Assembly: GCF_001485215.1 (NCBI RefSeq)
Contig: NZ_BBWW01000001.1
Location: 2,542,001-2,606,000 of the forward strand
Reading direction: 5' to 3'
Length of the DNA stretch: 64,000 nucleotides
Source: Leptolyngbya sp. NIES-2104
GTDB taxonomy: Bacteria > Cyanobacteriota > Cyanobacteriia > Leptolyngbyales > Leptolyngbyaceae
Position 1 is the stretch's first letter. The number at the start of each line of letters is the position of its first letter. This document shows positions 48,355-57,656 of the stretch, piece by piece. The notes under the pieces were generated by a model that saw only the letters and a list, made by a program, of their open reading frames with translations, did no database searches and was not told where the DNA came from. Position numbers and translations under genes: made by a program.

Positions 48355-49566
48355 TTAAATATCTATCTCGTCTGGATTCCTCGCAGACGGCGCAAGGCTT
48401 GCGGTTTCCGAATCGTATCGAAATTGCTCGATCGTTCCTTCCCGGATTTTGTCAATCACCGCCTCAATTACCTCTAGTGGAACGAGGAACCACTCCCTCG
48501 GCTTCACGGGCATACCGAAGCGATCCTGCAATTCCAGCTCTAATCGAACGCTGCTGAAGAAGTTTTGAAGGAGAGCCTCAAGCCCCTTCCGATCGATATT
48601 TGCCAGCTTAAAGGTTGCTACGATTTCCACGTCTGCTAGCAAATAGGTCGGGTCTTTCTTCGCATTGGCAATCCGCTTTTTCACGTCTCCTCCGGTTACG
48701 CCAATTTTGTGAATGACTGAGCGATTTTCGGCGATGAAGGGATGATCTGATTTGCTCCTAAGCACGTAAATGTAGCCAGTCGGTAAGTCGTCCGTCGCTT
48801 CAACGTGGGAAAAAAGTGGACCGAAATCTGGGCTAGTGATGCGGCGACTGGTCTTATCTTTGTTTAATGCCCGTTGGAGCGATCGCAGCAGAAGATCGCT
48901 CTCGGTAGCATTGTCATAAATCACCCGGAGTCTACAGTCTGGACGACCATAATCGCTGACAAACGGCTCACCCATTTCGGCGACTAGCACCTTCTGCCCA
49001 TCAAGAATGAATAGGTCGCCTTGGTTGACTGCCGCATTGTCTTGATATTTCAGGGTTTGCCGCTCTCCTGTTTCTAACTGGCGCTGCACTTGCTCAAAAA
49101 TAGGCTTGAAGTCATCGAAGTCTGAGCAGAGAATCCGCTGTGCGACTTCCTCCGCTGCTTTGATTTCCTGACGCGATCGCACATGCACAAGCTGAGTCAC
49201 ATCGTTGTCCGCATTGATGCCCAGGGAGTCCAGCAGTGTTTCATCGTCGAGGTCTGCTTCTAGCGTCAGGCTGGTATCTGCTTCAGCCGTTAGCAATCCG
49301 TGAGAGTCGAGCGGTGCTAAAACAGCGCGACATTCCTCCGATTCCCGCAGGCGATCGAGCCGCACGGCGTAAAGCCGCTCGAAGATATCGTGCTCTTCTC
49401 CATGCTGAGGGAGCCTGCCCTGTTCTTCCACAAATCGCTCGATTTCCTCGAATCCGGCGATAATCCGCTCTTCTTTGGCGGAACGCTGACCGGACGGTTC
49501 GGCAGTAAGGTCTACACCTAACTCACCGAGTAATTCCAAATCATCATCAGTGGTGTCTTTAGGCAT
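48355..49566 (-). CDS. GIY-YIG nuclease family protein
   Basis: A 403-residue protein. The nuclease domain starts at GYIYV (264-268), with HKIGVTGGDVKKRI (286-299) supplying the catalytic-type Arg and LEALLQNFF the later Glu, like the T5orf172 subgroup. The N-terminal 260 residues are acidic and unassigned. Its start overlaps the helicase stop by 8 bases, so the two are one translational unit. With the helicase and methyltransferase it probably provides DNA cleavage in a restriction-like system. Confidence 0.75.
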   Translation of the reverse strand: MPKDTTDDDLELLGELGVDLTAEPSGQRSAKEERIIAGFEEIERFVEEQGRLPQHGEEHDIFERLYAVRLDRLRESEECRAVLAPLDSHGLLTAEADTSLTLEADLDDETLLDSLGINADNDVTQLVHVRSRQEIKAAEEVAQRILCSDFDDFKPIFEQVQRQLETGERQTLKYQDNAAVNQGDLFILDGQKVLVAEMGEPFVSDYGRPDCRLRVIYDNATESDLLLRSLQRALNKDKTSRRITSPDFGPLFSHVEATDDLPTGYIYVLRSKSDHPFIAENRSVIHKIGVTGGDVKKRIANAKKDPTYLLADVEIVATFKLANIDRKGLEALLQNFFSSVRLELELQDRFGMPVKPREWFLVPLEVIEAVIDKIREGTIEQFRYDSETASLAPSARNPDEIDI

Positions 49567-51620
49567 TCGTTTCTTCCTTCACTTTGCGTTGTAGGAAAGC
49601 AACCCCTTCTGCCATCCGTTTTTCCCAGGGATCAACCGCTGTGAGAGAGGGCACCCTGCCTTTTTCTTGCTTGAATCGCAGCGCTCGTTTGGTTAATTCC
49701 CGCGCTTCTTCCACGGTTAGGCTGACCCGTTTGGCGGCGATCACCGCTGCAACCTGCTTCAGTCGGTCTTCGCTCATGGACTTGGCGAGAATGGCATAAG
49801 CTTCGCCAAAGGGATTAATGCGATCGATGAGATCCATGTCTAACTCGGTGACAGATAGGGCAAATTGTCGCACTCCGTCGATGATGGCGGTGTTTTTAGC
49901 GGCTTCGCTGCTACTGGAGATGGTGTAGGTTCCACCCCTTTCGTTCATGGTTTTCTTGGCTTGTTGAACGAGGTTGAGAGCAGCGATCGCATGTTGACGA
50001 ACGGCTTCTTGATCCTCTTGCTCTAGATTTGGGAATTTCTCTTTGACGATTTTGCCCATGCGAACCTGTGTCAGTTCTTCTGGCACCAGTTCTTCATCGA
50101 ATAGACCACGCTCGATCGTGGGTTTATCTTGCACAAAGGCTGTTACCAGTTCGGTCAAGTCTTCGCGGCAGATGCGTTCGGCTTCCTGGCTCTTGGGTTC
50201 GGCTAGACCTTTGATTTCTAGCTGGATTTGACCCGTTTCGGGATTGACACCTACGTTGCACTTATTTGGATCGTAGCCGCCTTCGCCGTAGTCAAAGCCA
50301 GGGGTCGCTTGATTGCTCGGCTGCTTGGGTTTGAACTCGAAGCGCGGCGCGAGTACCTGTTCCATCAGCAGGCTGGCTGCAATCGCTTTGAGGGTGTCGT
50401 TTACGGCTTCGGTGACGGCTGCTTCGGTGGCATCTGGCTCGGCAATGAGGTTAGTGAAGCGGGCGCGAGTTTTGCCGGGTGCATCGCGGGTGGCGCGACC
50501 AATGATTTGGACAATCTCGGTTAAGCTGGAACGATAGCCGATCGTTAGGGCGTGTTCGCACCAAATCCAATCGAAGCCTTCTTTTGCCATGCCGAGGGCA
50601 ATGATGAGATCAACGTGATCGCGATCGTTTTTGTGAGCGGGGTCTTTTAGTGCGGTAGCGACTTTATCTCGCTTGGTAGAGTCGTCGTCTACAAGATCGG
50701 CGATTTTGAGAATTGTTCCGGCAGCAGTTTTTACCAGTTGAAACCCCGTTTTGGGATCGGTGCCTTGCCATTCTCCCAGTTCTTCGATGATGTGTTCTAC
50801 CTCGCGGATTTTGTCTTTTGTGCTCTCGCGGGAGTTGACGTTGGGAATGTGCAGAATGGTTTTCTCGCTGGGGTTCAGCACTTCCAATAGTTTGTCAGTG
50901 TAGCTGCCTGCATAGAAGTAATAGCCGATGTTGAGCTGCTTGAGGTGTTGGTAGCCGTTGAGCTGCTCGTAGTAGGTGTAGGTGATGGTGTCGAATCTGG
51001 ATTCGTCTTCGGGATGCAGGACGGCTTCGGCATCGCCCCTGAAGTAGGAGCCTGTCATCGCGACAATATGGGTTTTGTCGCGGGTCATGAGTTGGCGCAC
51101 ATGGTCGCCCAGCTTATTGTCTGGATTGGCGGAAACGTGGTGAAACTCGTCCACGGCGATTAAGCGATCGTCTAAAACTTCGATGCCAAATTTGTCTACG
51201 GCAAAGCGGAAGGTGGCGTGGGTGCAGACCAGTACTTTTTAGAAACTTCTTCACTGCGTCCACTTTGCCGCCATCAGTGCCTGGGGCATCGCAGAGATTC
51301 CATTTAGGTTCGACTTGCCAATCTGCCCAAAAGCCAAACTGACTCAGGGGTTCGTTGTGGAAGCTAGAACCGATTGATTTCTCTGGCACAACGATGATGG
51401 CTTGTTTGAGTCCCTGATTCTCCAGTTTGTCTAAGGCGATGAACATGAGCGCTCGGCTTTTACCAGAGGCGGGAGGCGATTTGATTAGGAGATATTGTTC
51501 GCCGCGCTTTTGGTAAGCGCGTTCTTGCATGGGGCGCATACCGAGAGCGTTGGGGCGGGTGGAGGTGTCATCTTGGGCGTAGCTGACGGAAACAGAGGGA
51601 ATTGCGATCGGGTTGCTCAT
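49559..51620 (-). pseudogene. DEAD/DEAH helicase, frameshifted at a T5 run
   Basis: Two overlapping frames together make one superfamily 2 helicase of about 686 residues. The first (51620 to about 51240) has Walker A SPPASGKS (48-55). The second carries VDEFHH (motif II), VAMTGSYFRGD and QIIGRATRD (motif VI). The join lies at the homopolymer 51236-51240: removing one base restores KVLVCTHATFRFAVDKFG into VDEFHH. Either true inactivation or a sequencing error. It would move or unwind DNA for the nuclease and methyltransferase partners. Confidence 0.85.
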
Positions 51621-51633
51621 AGGTATTTTTCTG

Positions 51634-52065
51634 CTAGAGCTGGTTTAAGAGTTCTGTAGGGGAGTAAATGGGGAGGTTGCTACCCATGAAGTCTTTCTGA
51701 TCGCAAGTGACGATTCCATCAAGTTGATTGAGGGTTGCACAGGCGAGTTGGATGCTGTCTTCAAAGTCTTTCAACCCAAAGCTGAGAGCGTTCTCGACGG
51801 TCTGACGATCGACAGTACAAAATTGGAGACCGATCAGTAGCTGACGAATGGCTACAAGAGCAACTTCACGACCTTCAGTTTTGCGAATGATGTAGAAAAC
51901 GTTAGTGATGGTGGTTGCGGCGACCCCTTGCGGGTAACTCGAAGAGATCGAGCCTTCCAAGTTGCCCTGTTCAATCTGCTCAAAAAGCGCGATCGCAGTT
52001 TCGACAAAGGGTTCTCTTTCCAGGAGTAGATCTAGGATGACGTTGGTATCGATGAGAATTCTCAC
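51634..52065 (-). CDS. PIN domain toxin (VapC-like)
   Basis: A 143-residue PIN ribonuclease. Acidic residues are in place: IDTNV (D6), a Glu-containing middle, DFEDSIQ and TCDQKDF near the C-terminus. It follows its antitoxin gene by 8 bases. Residues about 59-66 (SSYPQGVA) interrupt what is normally a continuous block before ATTITNVFYI, as if a small in-frame insertion had occurred; the DNA there can form a small hairpin. Activity may be affected. Confidence 0.8.
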   Translation of the reverse strand: MRILIDTNVILDLLLEREPFVETAIALFEQIEQGNLEGSISSSYPQGVAATTITNVFYIIRKTEGREVALVAIRQLLIGLQFCTVDRQTVENALSFGLKDFEDSIQLACATLNQLDGIVTCDQKDFMGSNLPIYSPTELLNQL

Positions 52066-52073
52066 GGGATGTC

Positions 52074-52313
52074 TTATTGGTATTTTTGGGTTAGATAGTC
52101 GGTGTATTCTGCTTGCAGGTCATCATTGCTAGGAGCTGCTCCAGAGCGTTTGACGATGCCCCGAAGTCCGGTGAGGGTGCCGGGGGGAATCGCTCTGGGT
52201 TGAGGGGGGGTGGGTTGTTTTTGGTGGAAAGCTTCGGCGAAGTTGAGGATTTCGTTGATCTGGTTTTCGGGAAGGGTTTGAATAAGCTGGTAGAGTTTTT
52301 CGGCGGCTGTCAT
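52074..52313 (-). CDS. antitoxin, DUF2281/VapB-like
   Basis: A 79-residue protein starting with KLYQLIQTLPENQINEILNFAEAF, the typical opening of DUF2281 antitoxins paired with PIN toxins in cyanobacteria, followed by a Pro-rich linker and a polar C-terminus that would wrap the toxin. It precedes the toxin gene by 8 bases on the same strand. Confidence 0.75.
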   Translation of the reverse strand: MTAAEKLYQLIQTLPENQINEILNFAEAFHQKQPTPPQPRAIPPGTLTGLRGIVKRSGAAPSNDDLQAEYTDYLTQKYQ

Positions 52314-52361
52314 GAGGTTTGGGGAGTAAATGGGTTTGTATTTCTATTGTGGCTGAAGGGA

Positions 52362-52545
52362 TTATGGCTTAGTTTTACCTTTAGCTGATTTTTTTGGCAG
52401 CGATCGCTGGGCGGTCATTCTGGTATATAAATCGAAGAGTTTTTCGAGGCGTTCGGTGTCGTTTTTGCAGCGGCGACCGATGTAGATACGATCGAGGATT
52501 TCGTCGTTGCGATCAGGGGATTGGCAGAGGTTGACGGGGTGTTCT
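52362..52545 (-). pseudogene. methyltransferase 3'-end fragment (copy a)
   Basis: Translating the minus strand gives RNDEILDRIYIGRR, KNDTERLEKLFDLY and MTAQRSL, then stop, closely matching the C-terminus of the full methyltransferase gene at 55139. No start codon or earlier part is present. It lies between the PIN/antitoxin pair and the AlbA gene. Confidence 0.8.
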
Positions 52546-52554
52546 CCATTTGTT

Positions 52555-52631
52555 TTTAAGCACTTAGATCCTTGTGAATCAAGGATTTGAAGCCTTGGGA
52601 TCTTGCAATACAGATTTGCATTTAAGCACTT
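52555..52631. repeat. 11-bp direct repeat flanking a hairpin
   Basis: TTTAAGCACTT at 52555-52565 and 52621-52631. Between them ATCCTTG/CAAGGAT (52568-52586) forms a perfect 7-bp stem. It could be a small insertion with target duplication, or a terminator after the AlbA gene. Confidence 0.4.
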
Positions 52632-54050
52632 TTACGCCCAAAAAGGGAGGTAACGAGCGTAGCGAGTCGAGGTAGAAGCAGAGTCATCAGCCTTAATTAG
52701 CCCCGCTTCCTTAGTAGCACCAATCACTTGAGAAACCAAGACATTCTTTGACTCGTCAAACCCAAATCGCTCTCGTAGGGTCTGGTTCGACATCTGCCGA
52801 TTGCTAACGTATAGCAGGCAGCAATGCTGGTAGCAGGCTCGGACTCGATCGGATTTACTCATGTCAGAAAAGTCTTGATGAGCAAATAGGATAGATGTGG
52901 TGCGTGTCTCGCCAACTCGAAAATCTGGTGCAGGGAGTTGGAAAACCTCCGCTGCGCTCACTACTTTGTCAATACCACTCCCCTTTTCTTCGCAGATGCC
53001 AAAGCGACGCATGAGGTCAGCAAGTTGCTCATTGCGTGAACGATATTCGTCAATGAAGCGTTCCACTTGAATAGGAGGGATACCGGGATTAGAAATTTCA
53101 ATTCGATCGCCATACATCTCAATCATCACTGAAGCTCCTGTGGCGAGAAAATCCTGATGCACCAGTGCATTGGCAATCAATTCTCTGAGTGCCTGTTTTG
53201 GGAACATTTTCACTTCTTCCCGCATGACTTCTTCAATGAATCGATTTTGTGGTGCGGCTGAATGGACGAAATCGACCAAGCCTTCAAAGCCAACTGCATA
53301 GCCACGATTGCCTGTCTTATCATCACGGGTTTGGAGCTTGTTTATCCCTTCATAGATAACAACACGGGGAGCTTTGCGAGCCAGGGCAGAGGAGAAGGCA
53401 TCTAGCTTTTTCGCTAGAAGGATAGCTGCGAGATTCGTGATTGTCCAACCTTGAGAGGTCTGTTTGATTAAATCTTGACTTTGCAATCGTTCTAGGACAG
53501 CATCGCGACTGGTTGGGTAGGGTATGTCTAGTAATTCAAAGTATGTTTGGGTATCGAGAAGGGCAATGACATCATCAGGGCTAGCATCAGAGCGAGCGGA
53601 TTGGGAAAACCAGTCCTGTTGATCTTCTGCAAAAATGCGCTTGAGCATATCGGGTGTCATTGGCACCAAATCTTCACCTGCCCGCATTAAATACGCACCC
53701 TCAAAAGTAAATGCTTGTCCTACGGGACGGGTGGGTATTTCAAAAACTAATACTCGACCATTGGCGTGGTTCAGCTCTGCAACGTCTACTCTAAATCTCA
53801 GTCTCTCGACAATGAGAGCTTTGATGTCGTTTAGAGAAGTTACAGATGGAAACGCTTGCGTTCCTACTACATTTCGAGGCGGTTTATTGGTGACACCGAG
53901 GACTAGATGACCGCCTCCCTCATTGGCTAAAGCGATGCAGTAACGCAAAAGTTTGGTTGTATCGTATTGCTGTTTAGCCTCTTTGAATTCGAGTTTCTCG
54001 GTTTCAGCGGGGGCGCGCAACCATTGCTCTAGATTTTCAAGAGTAACCAT
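52632..54050 (-). CDS. AlbA_2-domain / GHKL ATPase-like DNA-binding protein
   Basis: A 472-residue protein. The N-terminal Schlafen-like AlbA_2 domain shows LEFKEAKQQYDTT (about 20-32) and ALANEGGGHLVLGV (about 40-53). The middle contains a HATPase_c_4-like block LRELIANALVHQDF, with GDRIEISNPG and EEKGSGIDKV (nucleotide-binding type). The C-terminus is a winged helix. Such proteins act as ATP-dependent regulators or defence-associated factors. It is flanked on both sides by methyltransferase tail fragments, as if inserted as a cassette. Confidence 0.75.
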   Translation of the reverse strand: MVTLENLEQWLRAPAETEKLEFKEAKQQYDTTKLLRYCIALANEGGGHLVLGVTNKPPRNVVGTQAFPSVTSLNDIKALIVERLRFRVDVAELNHANGRVLVFEIPTRPVGQAFTFEGAYLMRAGEDLVPMTPDMLKRIFAEDQQDWFSQSARSDASPDDVIALLDTQTYFELLDIPYPTSRDAVLERLQSQDLIKQTSQGWTITNLAAILLAKKLDAFSSALARKAPRVVIYEGINKLQTRDDKTGNRGYAVGFEGLVDFVHSAAPQNRFIEEVMREEVKMFPKQALRELIANALVHQDFLATGASVMIEMYGDRIEISNPGIPPIQVERFIDEYRSRNEQLADLMRRFGICEEKGSGIDKVVSAAEVFQLPAPDFRVGETRTTSILFAHQDFSDMSKSDRVRACYQHCCLLYVSNRQMSNQTLRERFGFDESKNVLVSQVIGATKEAGLIKADDSASTSTRYARYLPFWA

Positions 54051-54074
54051 AGTGATCTCTGTCGGCTATTGTGG

Positions 54075-54286
54075 CTAGGTTTTGCGTTTGGCGAGCTTTT
54101 TCGCGAGTGCTGGCTGACGGGTCGTCTTTGTATACAATTCAAACAGTTTTTAGAGGCGTTCGGTGTCGTTTTTGCAGCGGCGATTGATGCGATCGAGGAT
54201 TTTGTCAGTGAGATCGTGTGCTTCTCGGACGAGTGGGAACTCGCTGTCCATGCGATCGGATATCTCGGTGATCGTGGCTTCAGCTA
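54075..54286 (-). pseudogene. methyltransferase 3'-end fragment (copy b)
   Basis: The minus strand translates as ATITEI..., SEFPLVREAHDLTDKIL, CKNDTERL, an in-frame stop, then KLFELYTK, matching the same C-terminal segment of the methyltransferase at 55139. Three residues (YIG) are missing and the internal stop confirms decay. Its 5' boundary abuts the end of the RelE-HigA gene. Confidence 0.8.
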
Positions 54287-54811
54287 GTTTAAATGCGTGA
54301 GTTGGACGACAGGAATATGAGTATAAATTTCTCTGTTTTCTTCCTGAGCTTGACGTAAATCATACTGTGTTTGCAAGTTCATCCAGAACTGAGCACTATT
54401 CCCAAAATATTTCGACAAGCGTAGGGCTGTGTCTGCTGTAATACTGTGCTTTTCGGACAGAATCTCGCCGATGCGGGTTTGGGCTACACCGATATCTTTA
54501 CTTAACCGATAGGGGGTGATCTCTAGTGGCTCCAGAAATTCCATCCGCAGAATTTCGCCGGGGTGAATATTTGGCAAACGGTCACTATCCATAAGAATTT
54601 TCTCAGTGGTAGAGCATTTACGGATGCGAAGCTTGAGGACAGTGTAATTTGTTCCAGAAATCTGATCGCCGAGAAAGATGCCGGATTCCAAATCTTCAAA
54701 GATGGGTTGAAGGTCGTCATAGACTTTCCGATAGCGTTTTGCAAGTGCTTTTAGGCGGCGTTGAAATTCGGGGGAGGCGATGACCTCAACCTTAGCGACT
54801 TCATTCGACAT
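54284..54811 (-). CDS. RelE-like toxin fragment fused to HigA antitoxin
   Basis: A 175-residue chimera (Met4 of a frame open to 54820). Residues 1-65 (VEVIASPEFQRRLKALAKRYRKVYDDLQPIFEDLESG... VLKLRIRK) are the first two thirds of a RelE-type toxin. From about residue 75 it is a complete HigA antitoxin with an XRE helix-turn-helix (IHPGEILRMEFLEPL, PYRLSKDIGVAQTRIGEIL, DTALRLSKYFGNSAQFW). The catalytic C-terminal part of RelE and any HigB toxin are missing, so the product is probably non-toxic and may act as a regulator. Confidence 0.75.
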   Translation of the reverse strand: MSNEVAKVEVIASPEFQRRLKALAKRYRKVYDDLQPIFEDLESGIFLGDQISGTNYTVLKLRIRKCSTTEKILMDSDRLPNIHPGEILRMEFLEPLEITPYRLSKDIGVAQTRIGEILSEKHSITADTALRLSKYFGNSAQFWMNLQTQYDLRQAQEENREIYTHIPVVQLTHLN

Positions 54812-55040
54812 CAATGCCATCCCAGAGATTTGCTAGAGGAATCGCTTGCCCCTCTCGAAATTCTTGGAGCGATCGCTGCAATCCTGCTGCAATACTTTCA
54901 TCACTCTCGTCTGCTGGTAATTCGTCTTCGTCTACTAGCACAATCACCCGAACTCGATCGTGTTTACCAATATTCAGGGGTTGATCAAGCTGGATCTGAC
55001 CTTGCTCATCGATCGAAGCGGTGCGTTCAATGGGTTGCAT
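54801..55040 (-). CDS. RelB-like antitoxin
   Basis: A 79-residue protein beginning MQPIERTASIDEQGQIQLDQPL (an AbrB-like short strand pattern), then an acidic linker and IAAGLQRSLQEFREGQAIPLANLWDGIDVE, typical of antitoxin tails that precede RelE genes in cyanobacteria. The stop overlaps the start of the RelE-HigA gene by 11 bases, the usual toxin-antitoxin coupling. Confidence 0.7.
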   Translation of the reverse strand: MQPIERTASIDEQGQIQLDQPLNIGKHDRVRVIVLVDEDELPADESDESIAAGLQRSLQEFREGQAIPLANLWDGIDVE

Positions 55041-55138
55041 AATTGAGTAGCTGATGGATTGAAGGGAGTTGAGAGAGTTAGGATACAAATTAGCTAATTT
55101 TGCTTAAGCAGTGATGTAATTTTAGCCTCATCTTTAAC

Positions 55139-57511
55139 TCACGTTGCTCTAGGTTTACGGTTGCTCGACTTTTTGAGCGATCGCTGAGCGGTCATTTTGG
55201 TATATAGCTCGAACAGTTTTTCGAGGCGTTCAGTGTCGTTTTTGAAGCGGCGACCGATGTAGATGCGTTCGAGGATTTCATCATTTCGATCGTGCGCTTC
55301 CCTGACTAGCGGAAATTCGGTATCTATGCGATCGGGATTGTACATATCGGCGATCGTGGCAGGAAAATATTGCTCTCGTGCTAACAGAATGTCTTCAGCG
55401 CTGCGGGTGAGGTCGGCTTTGTTTTGGTCGGTGAGAGTGGGGACGGGGAAGGTGTTCCAGCCGAGGGTGTTGGAGTAGGAGAAATCGGTTCTCATGCGGA
55501 CGCAGACGGTGCCGATCCAAACCCAGTGAAGGCGCGAGGCAATCAGCGCCATGTTCCAGAGTGGGGCATCATAGAGGGCGAAGTTTCGATCGCCAATAAT
55601 TGCACCCTGTTTAAGGATGCCAACTGGTAAATAATCACGATTTTCAGAGCTTACACGCGGAACAATAATTAAGGTTTCATTGCCTTTCTGACGAACCTGT
55701 TGAAATTCGCAAGGAGTATTTGCCCCTCGTCGTGTCAACTCCTTCTTACTTTGGGAGCGAAACTCTGCAACTTGATCTACCCGGTTTTTGATAGCAGGAA
55801 CCGAAAGTGCTAAATCTCTCTGATCCTGTGTTATCCAAATGCAGTACCTCTGGTTTCCCTTAATAAATTCAGATGAACCAAGAAATTGCCTAATAAAATA
55901 TCCACTTTTCGGATCAGATTTTATCAAATGCTGCGCCTCATCGCGACTCAGCATCAGGAAGCCGCCATCAACAGGTTTATTTCCGTTCATCATCTCTGAA
56001 ACCAGCGTCATTGGTTGAAGCTTCGCCTCAACGAAAATATTTGGCTGAGCAACCAGATAAGCATTTATGTTTGAAACAACTCTTTTAATAGGTACTCTTT
56101 CATCACCATTATCAAAGACAAATCGATCACTAGCTAAATTAGCTGAAAGACCAACAATTACAACTGTTACACCCGCGTTATAAGCTGCTAGATTCGCCCA
56201 TTTGAATGATGTATACGCAAAGTTAATGCTTAGTCCTTTAGAAAAAACTAAGGTCCATAGTCGAGCTACTTGCTCCCCTTGACAAATGGAGTTGGTGCTA
56301 ACAAATGCACAAGAGGCTGATGTGTATCCAGCATATAGAGAAAACTTGTAAAACCAAGCAGCGACGTAATCCAGCGATTTCCAAGTATTAGTTACCTGGT
56401 CAAATACCAAAGACATATCCGCTTTTTGCTCAGCACTTTGTTCCGTGCCTCCTTTATAGGGTGGATTCCCGCAAACATAAGTCTCTCCCCCCTCATTCTC
56501 AAAATCAATCTCTGCCTCCTGAGTCGGCGTACTAAACAAATCCAAATCCTCGCGCTGCACCTTCACCCCCGTCCCCGTCGGTGGACAAAGACTTAACCAA
56601 TCCAACCGCAACGCATTCCCGCAAGTAATCCAGTTATCATCCTTCAACGGCAAAAACTCAGCCAGCGCCAACTTCTGCCCCCGATACAGCACATCACACT
56701 GATACTCCGCAATAATCAACGCCAGCCGCGCAATCTCCGACGAAAAGTGGCGCAACTCAATCCCCCGAAAATTCGTCAACGGAATCTCAGACTTGCGATC
56801 GCGCTCCCCCCGAAGCCGATTAATCTCCGCCTCGATCGCTCTCATCTCCTTGTACGCAATCACCAAAAAATTCCCCGATCCACAAGCCGGATCAAACACC
56901 CGAATCCGCGCCATCCGCGATCGCAAATTCAGCAACTTCCGCGCATTGTCCCCCGCCGCCTCTAACTGCGATCGCAACTCATCCAAAAACAGCGGATTCA
57001 GCACCTTGAGAATATTCGGCACACTCGTATAGTGCATCCCCAACGCCCCGCGCTCCTCCTCATCCGCCACCGCCTGAATCATCGACCCGAAAATATCCGG
57101 GTTGATCTTCGTCCAGTCCAGATTCCCCACATGAAGCAGATACGATCGCGCAATCTTACTAAAACGCGGCACCTCCACCCCACCCGAAAACAGCCCTCCA
57201 TTTACGTAGGGAAACCCATTCGCCCAATTGCGAATCTTCGCCTTATACCGCACCGTCGCCGGACTCTCCCGCACAGCTGCGAGGGCAGTCGTCACCTCGC
57301 CTTCTGAACAGACGAGCAAATGAATGTTGTTGCGTTGGAGGACACCACCAGGCAGGTCAGATTGATTCGAGCTATTACTTTTACTCTGAAGCCGCTTGAG
57401 GGTCGTCGGCTTGTTGCCGAAAGCTTCGAGAAAAGCGAACGGGAAACCTTCTGGGTCAAAAGGCGCTTCAGCAAGCTTGGAAACGGCTTCTTCGCTTTCA
57501 ACTGCATTCAT
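55139..57511 (-). CDS. MmeI-type class I SAM-dependent DNA methyltransferase, N-terminal block missing
   Basis: A 790-residue adenine-type methyltransferase: SAM motif I DPACGSGNF (207-215), catalytic NPPY (349-352), then a target-recognition region and a helical C-terminus. Relatives I recall are about 920-990 residues with about 150 more between SPAT (84-87) and FPYVNGGLF (100-108); here these are nearly adjacent (TVRYKAKIRNWANGFPY), suggesting an in-frame deletion near 57,225-57,265. It would mark host DNA for the helicase/GIY-YIG restriction partners. Its 3' end is duplicated twice downstream. Confidence 0.85.
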   Translation of the reverse strand: MNAVESEEAVSKLAEAPFDPEGFPFAFLEAFGNKPTTLKRLQSKSNSSNQSDLPGGVLQRNNIHLLVCSEGEVTTALAAVRESPATVRYKAKIRNWANGFPYVNGGLFSGGVEVPRFSKIARSYLLHVGNLDWTKINPDIFGSMIQAVADEEERGALGMHYTSVPNILKVLNPLFLDELRSQLEAAGDNARKLLNLRSRMARIRVFDPACGSGNFLVIAYKEMRAIEAEINRLRGERDRKSEIPLTNFRGIELRHFSSEIARLALIIAEYQCDVLYRGQKLALAEFLPLKDDNWITCGNALRLDWLSLCPPTGTGVKVQREDLDLFSTPTQEAEIDFENEGGETYVCGNPPYKGGTEQSAEQKADMSLVFDQVTNTWKSLDYVAAWFYKFSLYAGYTSASCAFVSTNSICQGEQVARLWTLVFSKGLSINFAYTSFKWANLAAYNAGVTVVIVGLSANLASDRFVFDNGDERVPIKRVVSNINAYLVAQPNIFVEAKLQPMTLVSEMMNGNKPVDGGFLMLSRDEAQHLIKSDPKSGYFIRQFLGSSEFIKGNQRYCIWITQDQRDLALSVPAIKNRVDQVAEFRSQSKKELTRRGANTPCEFQQVRQKGNETLIIVPRVSSENRDYLPVGILKQGAIIGDRNFALYDAPLWNMALIASRLHWVWIGTVCVRMRTDFSYSNTLGWNTFPVPTLTDQNKADLTRSAEDILLAREQYFPATIADMYNPDRIDTEFPLVREAHDRNDEILERIYIGRRFKNDTERLEKLFELYTKMTAQRSLKKSSNRKPRAT

Positions 57512-57656
57512 ACTCTAAATAGCTCAGGATTTGATTACCGCCCCATCACGCAATTTTGGAATTTTATCCTTTTGATCGTAGAGGTGAAGCCAAAAGCCCA
57601 GTACTACGATCGAACAAAATTCGAGGATAATGAGATATCGCATTTTGGAGCCGCTC

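Noticed and set aside
56747-57307. Several plus-strand frames opposite the methyltransferase
   Set aside because: Pro/Arg/His-rich shadows of a gene with clear catalytic motifs on the other strand.
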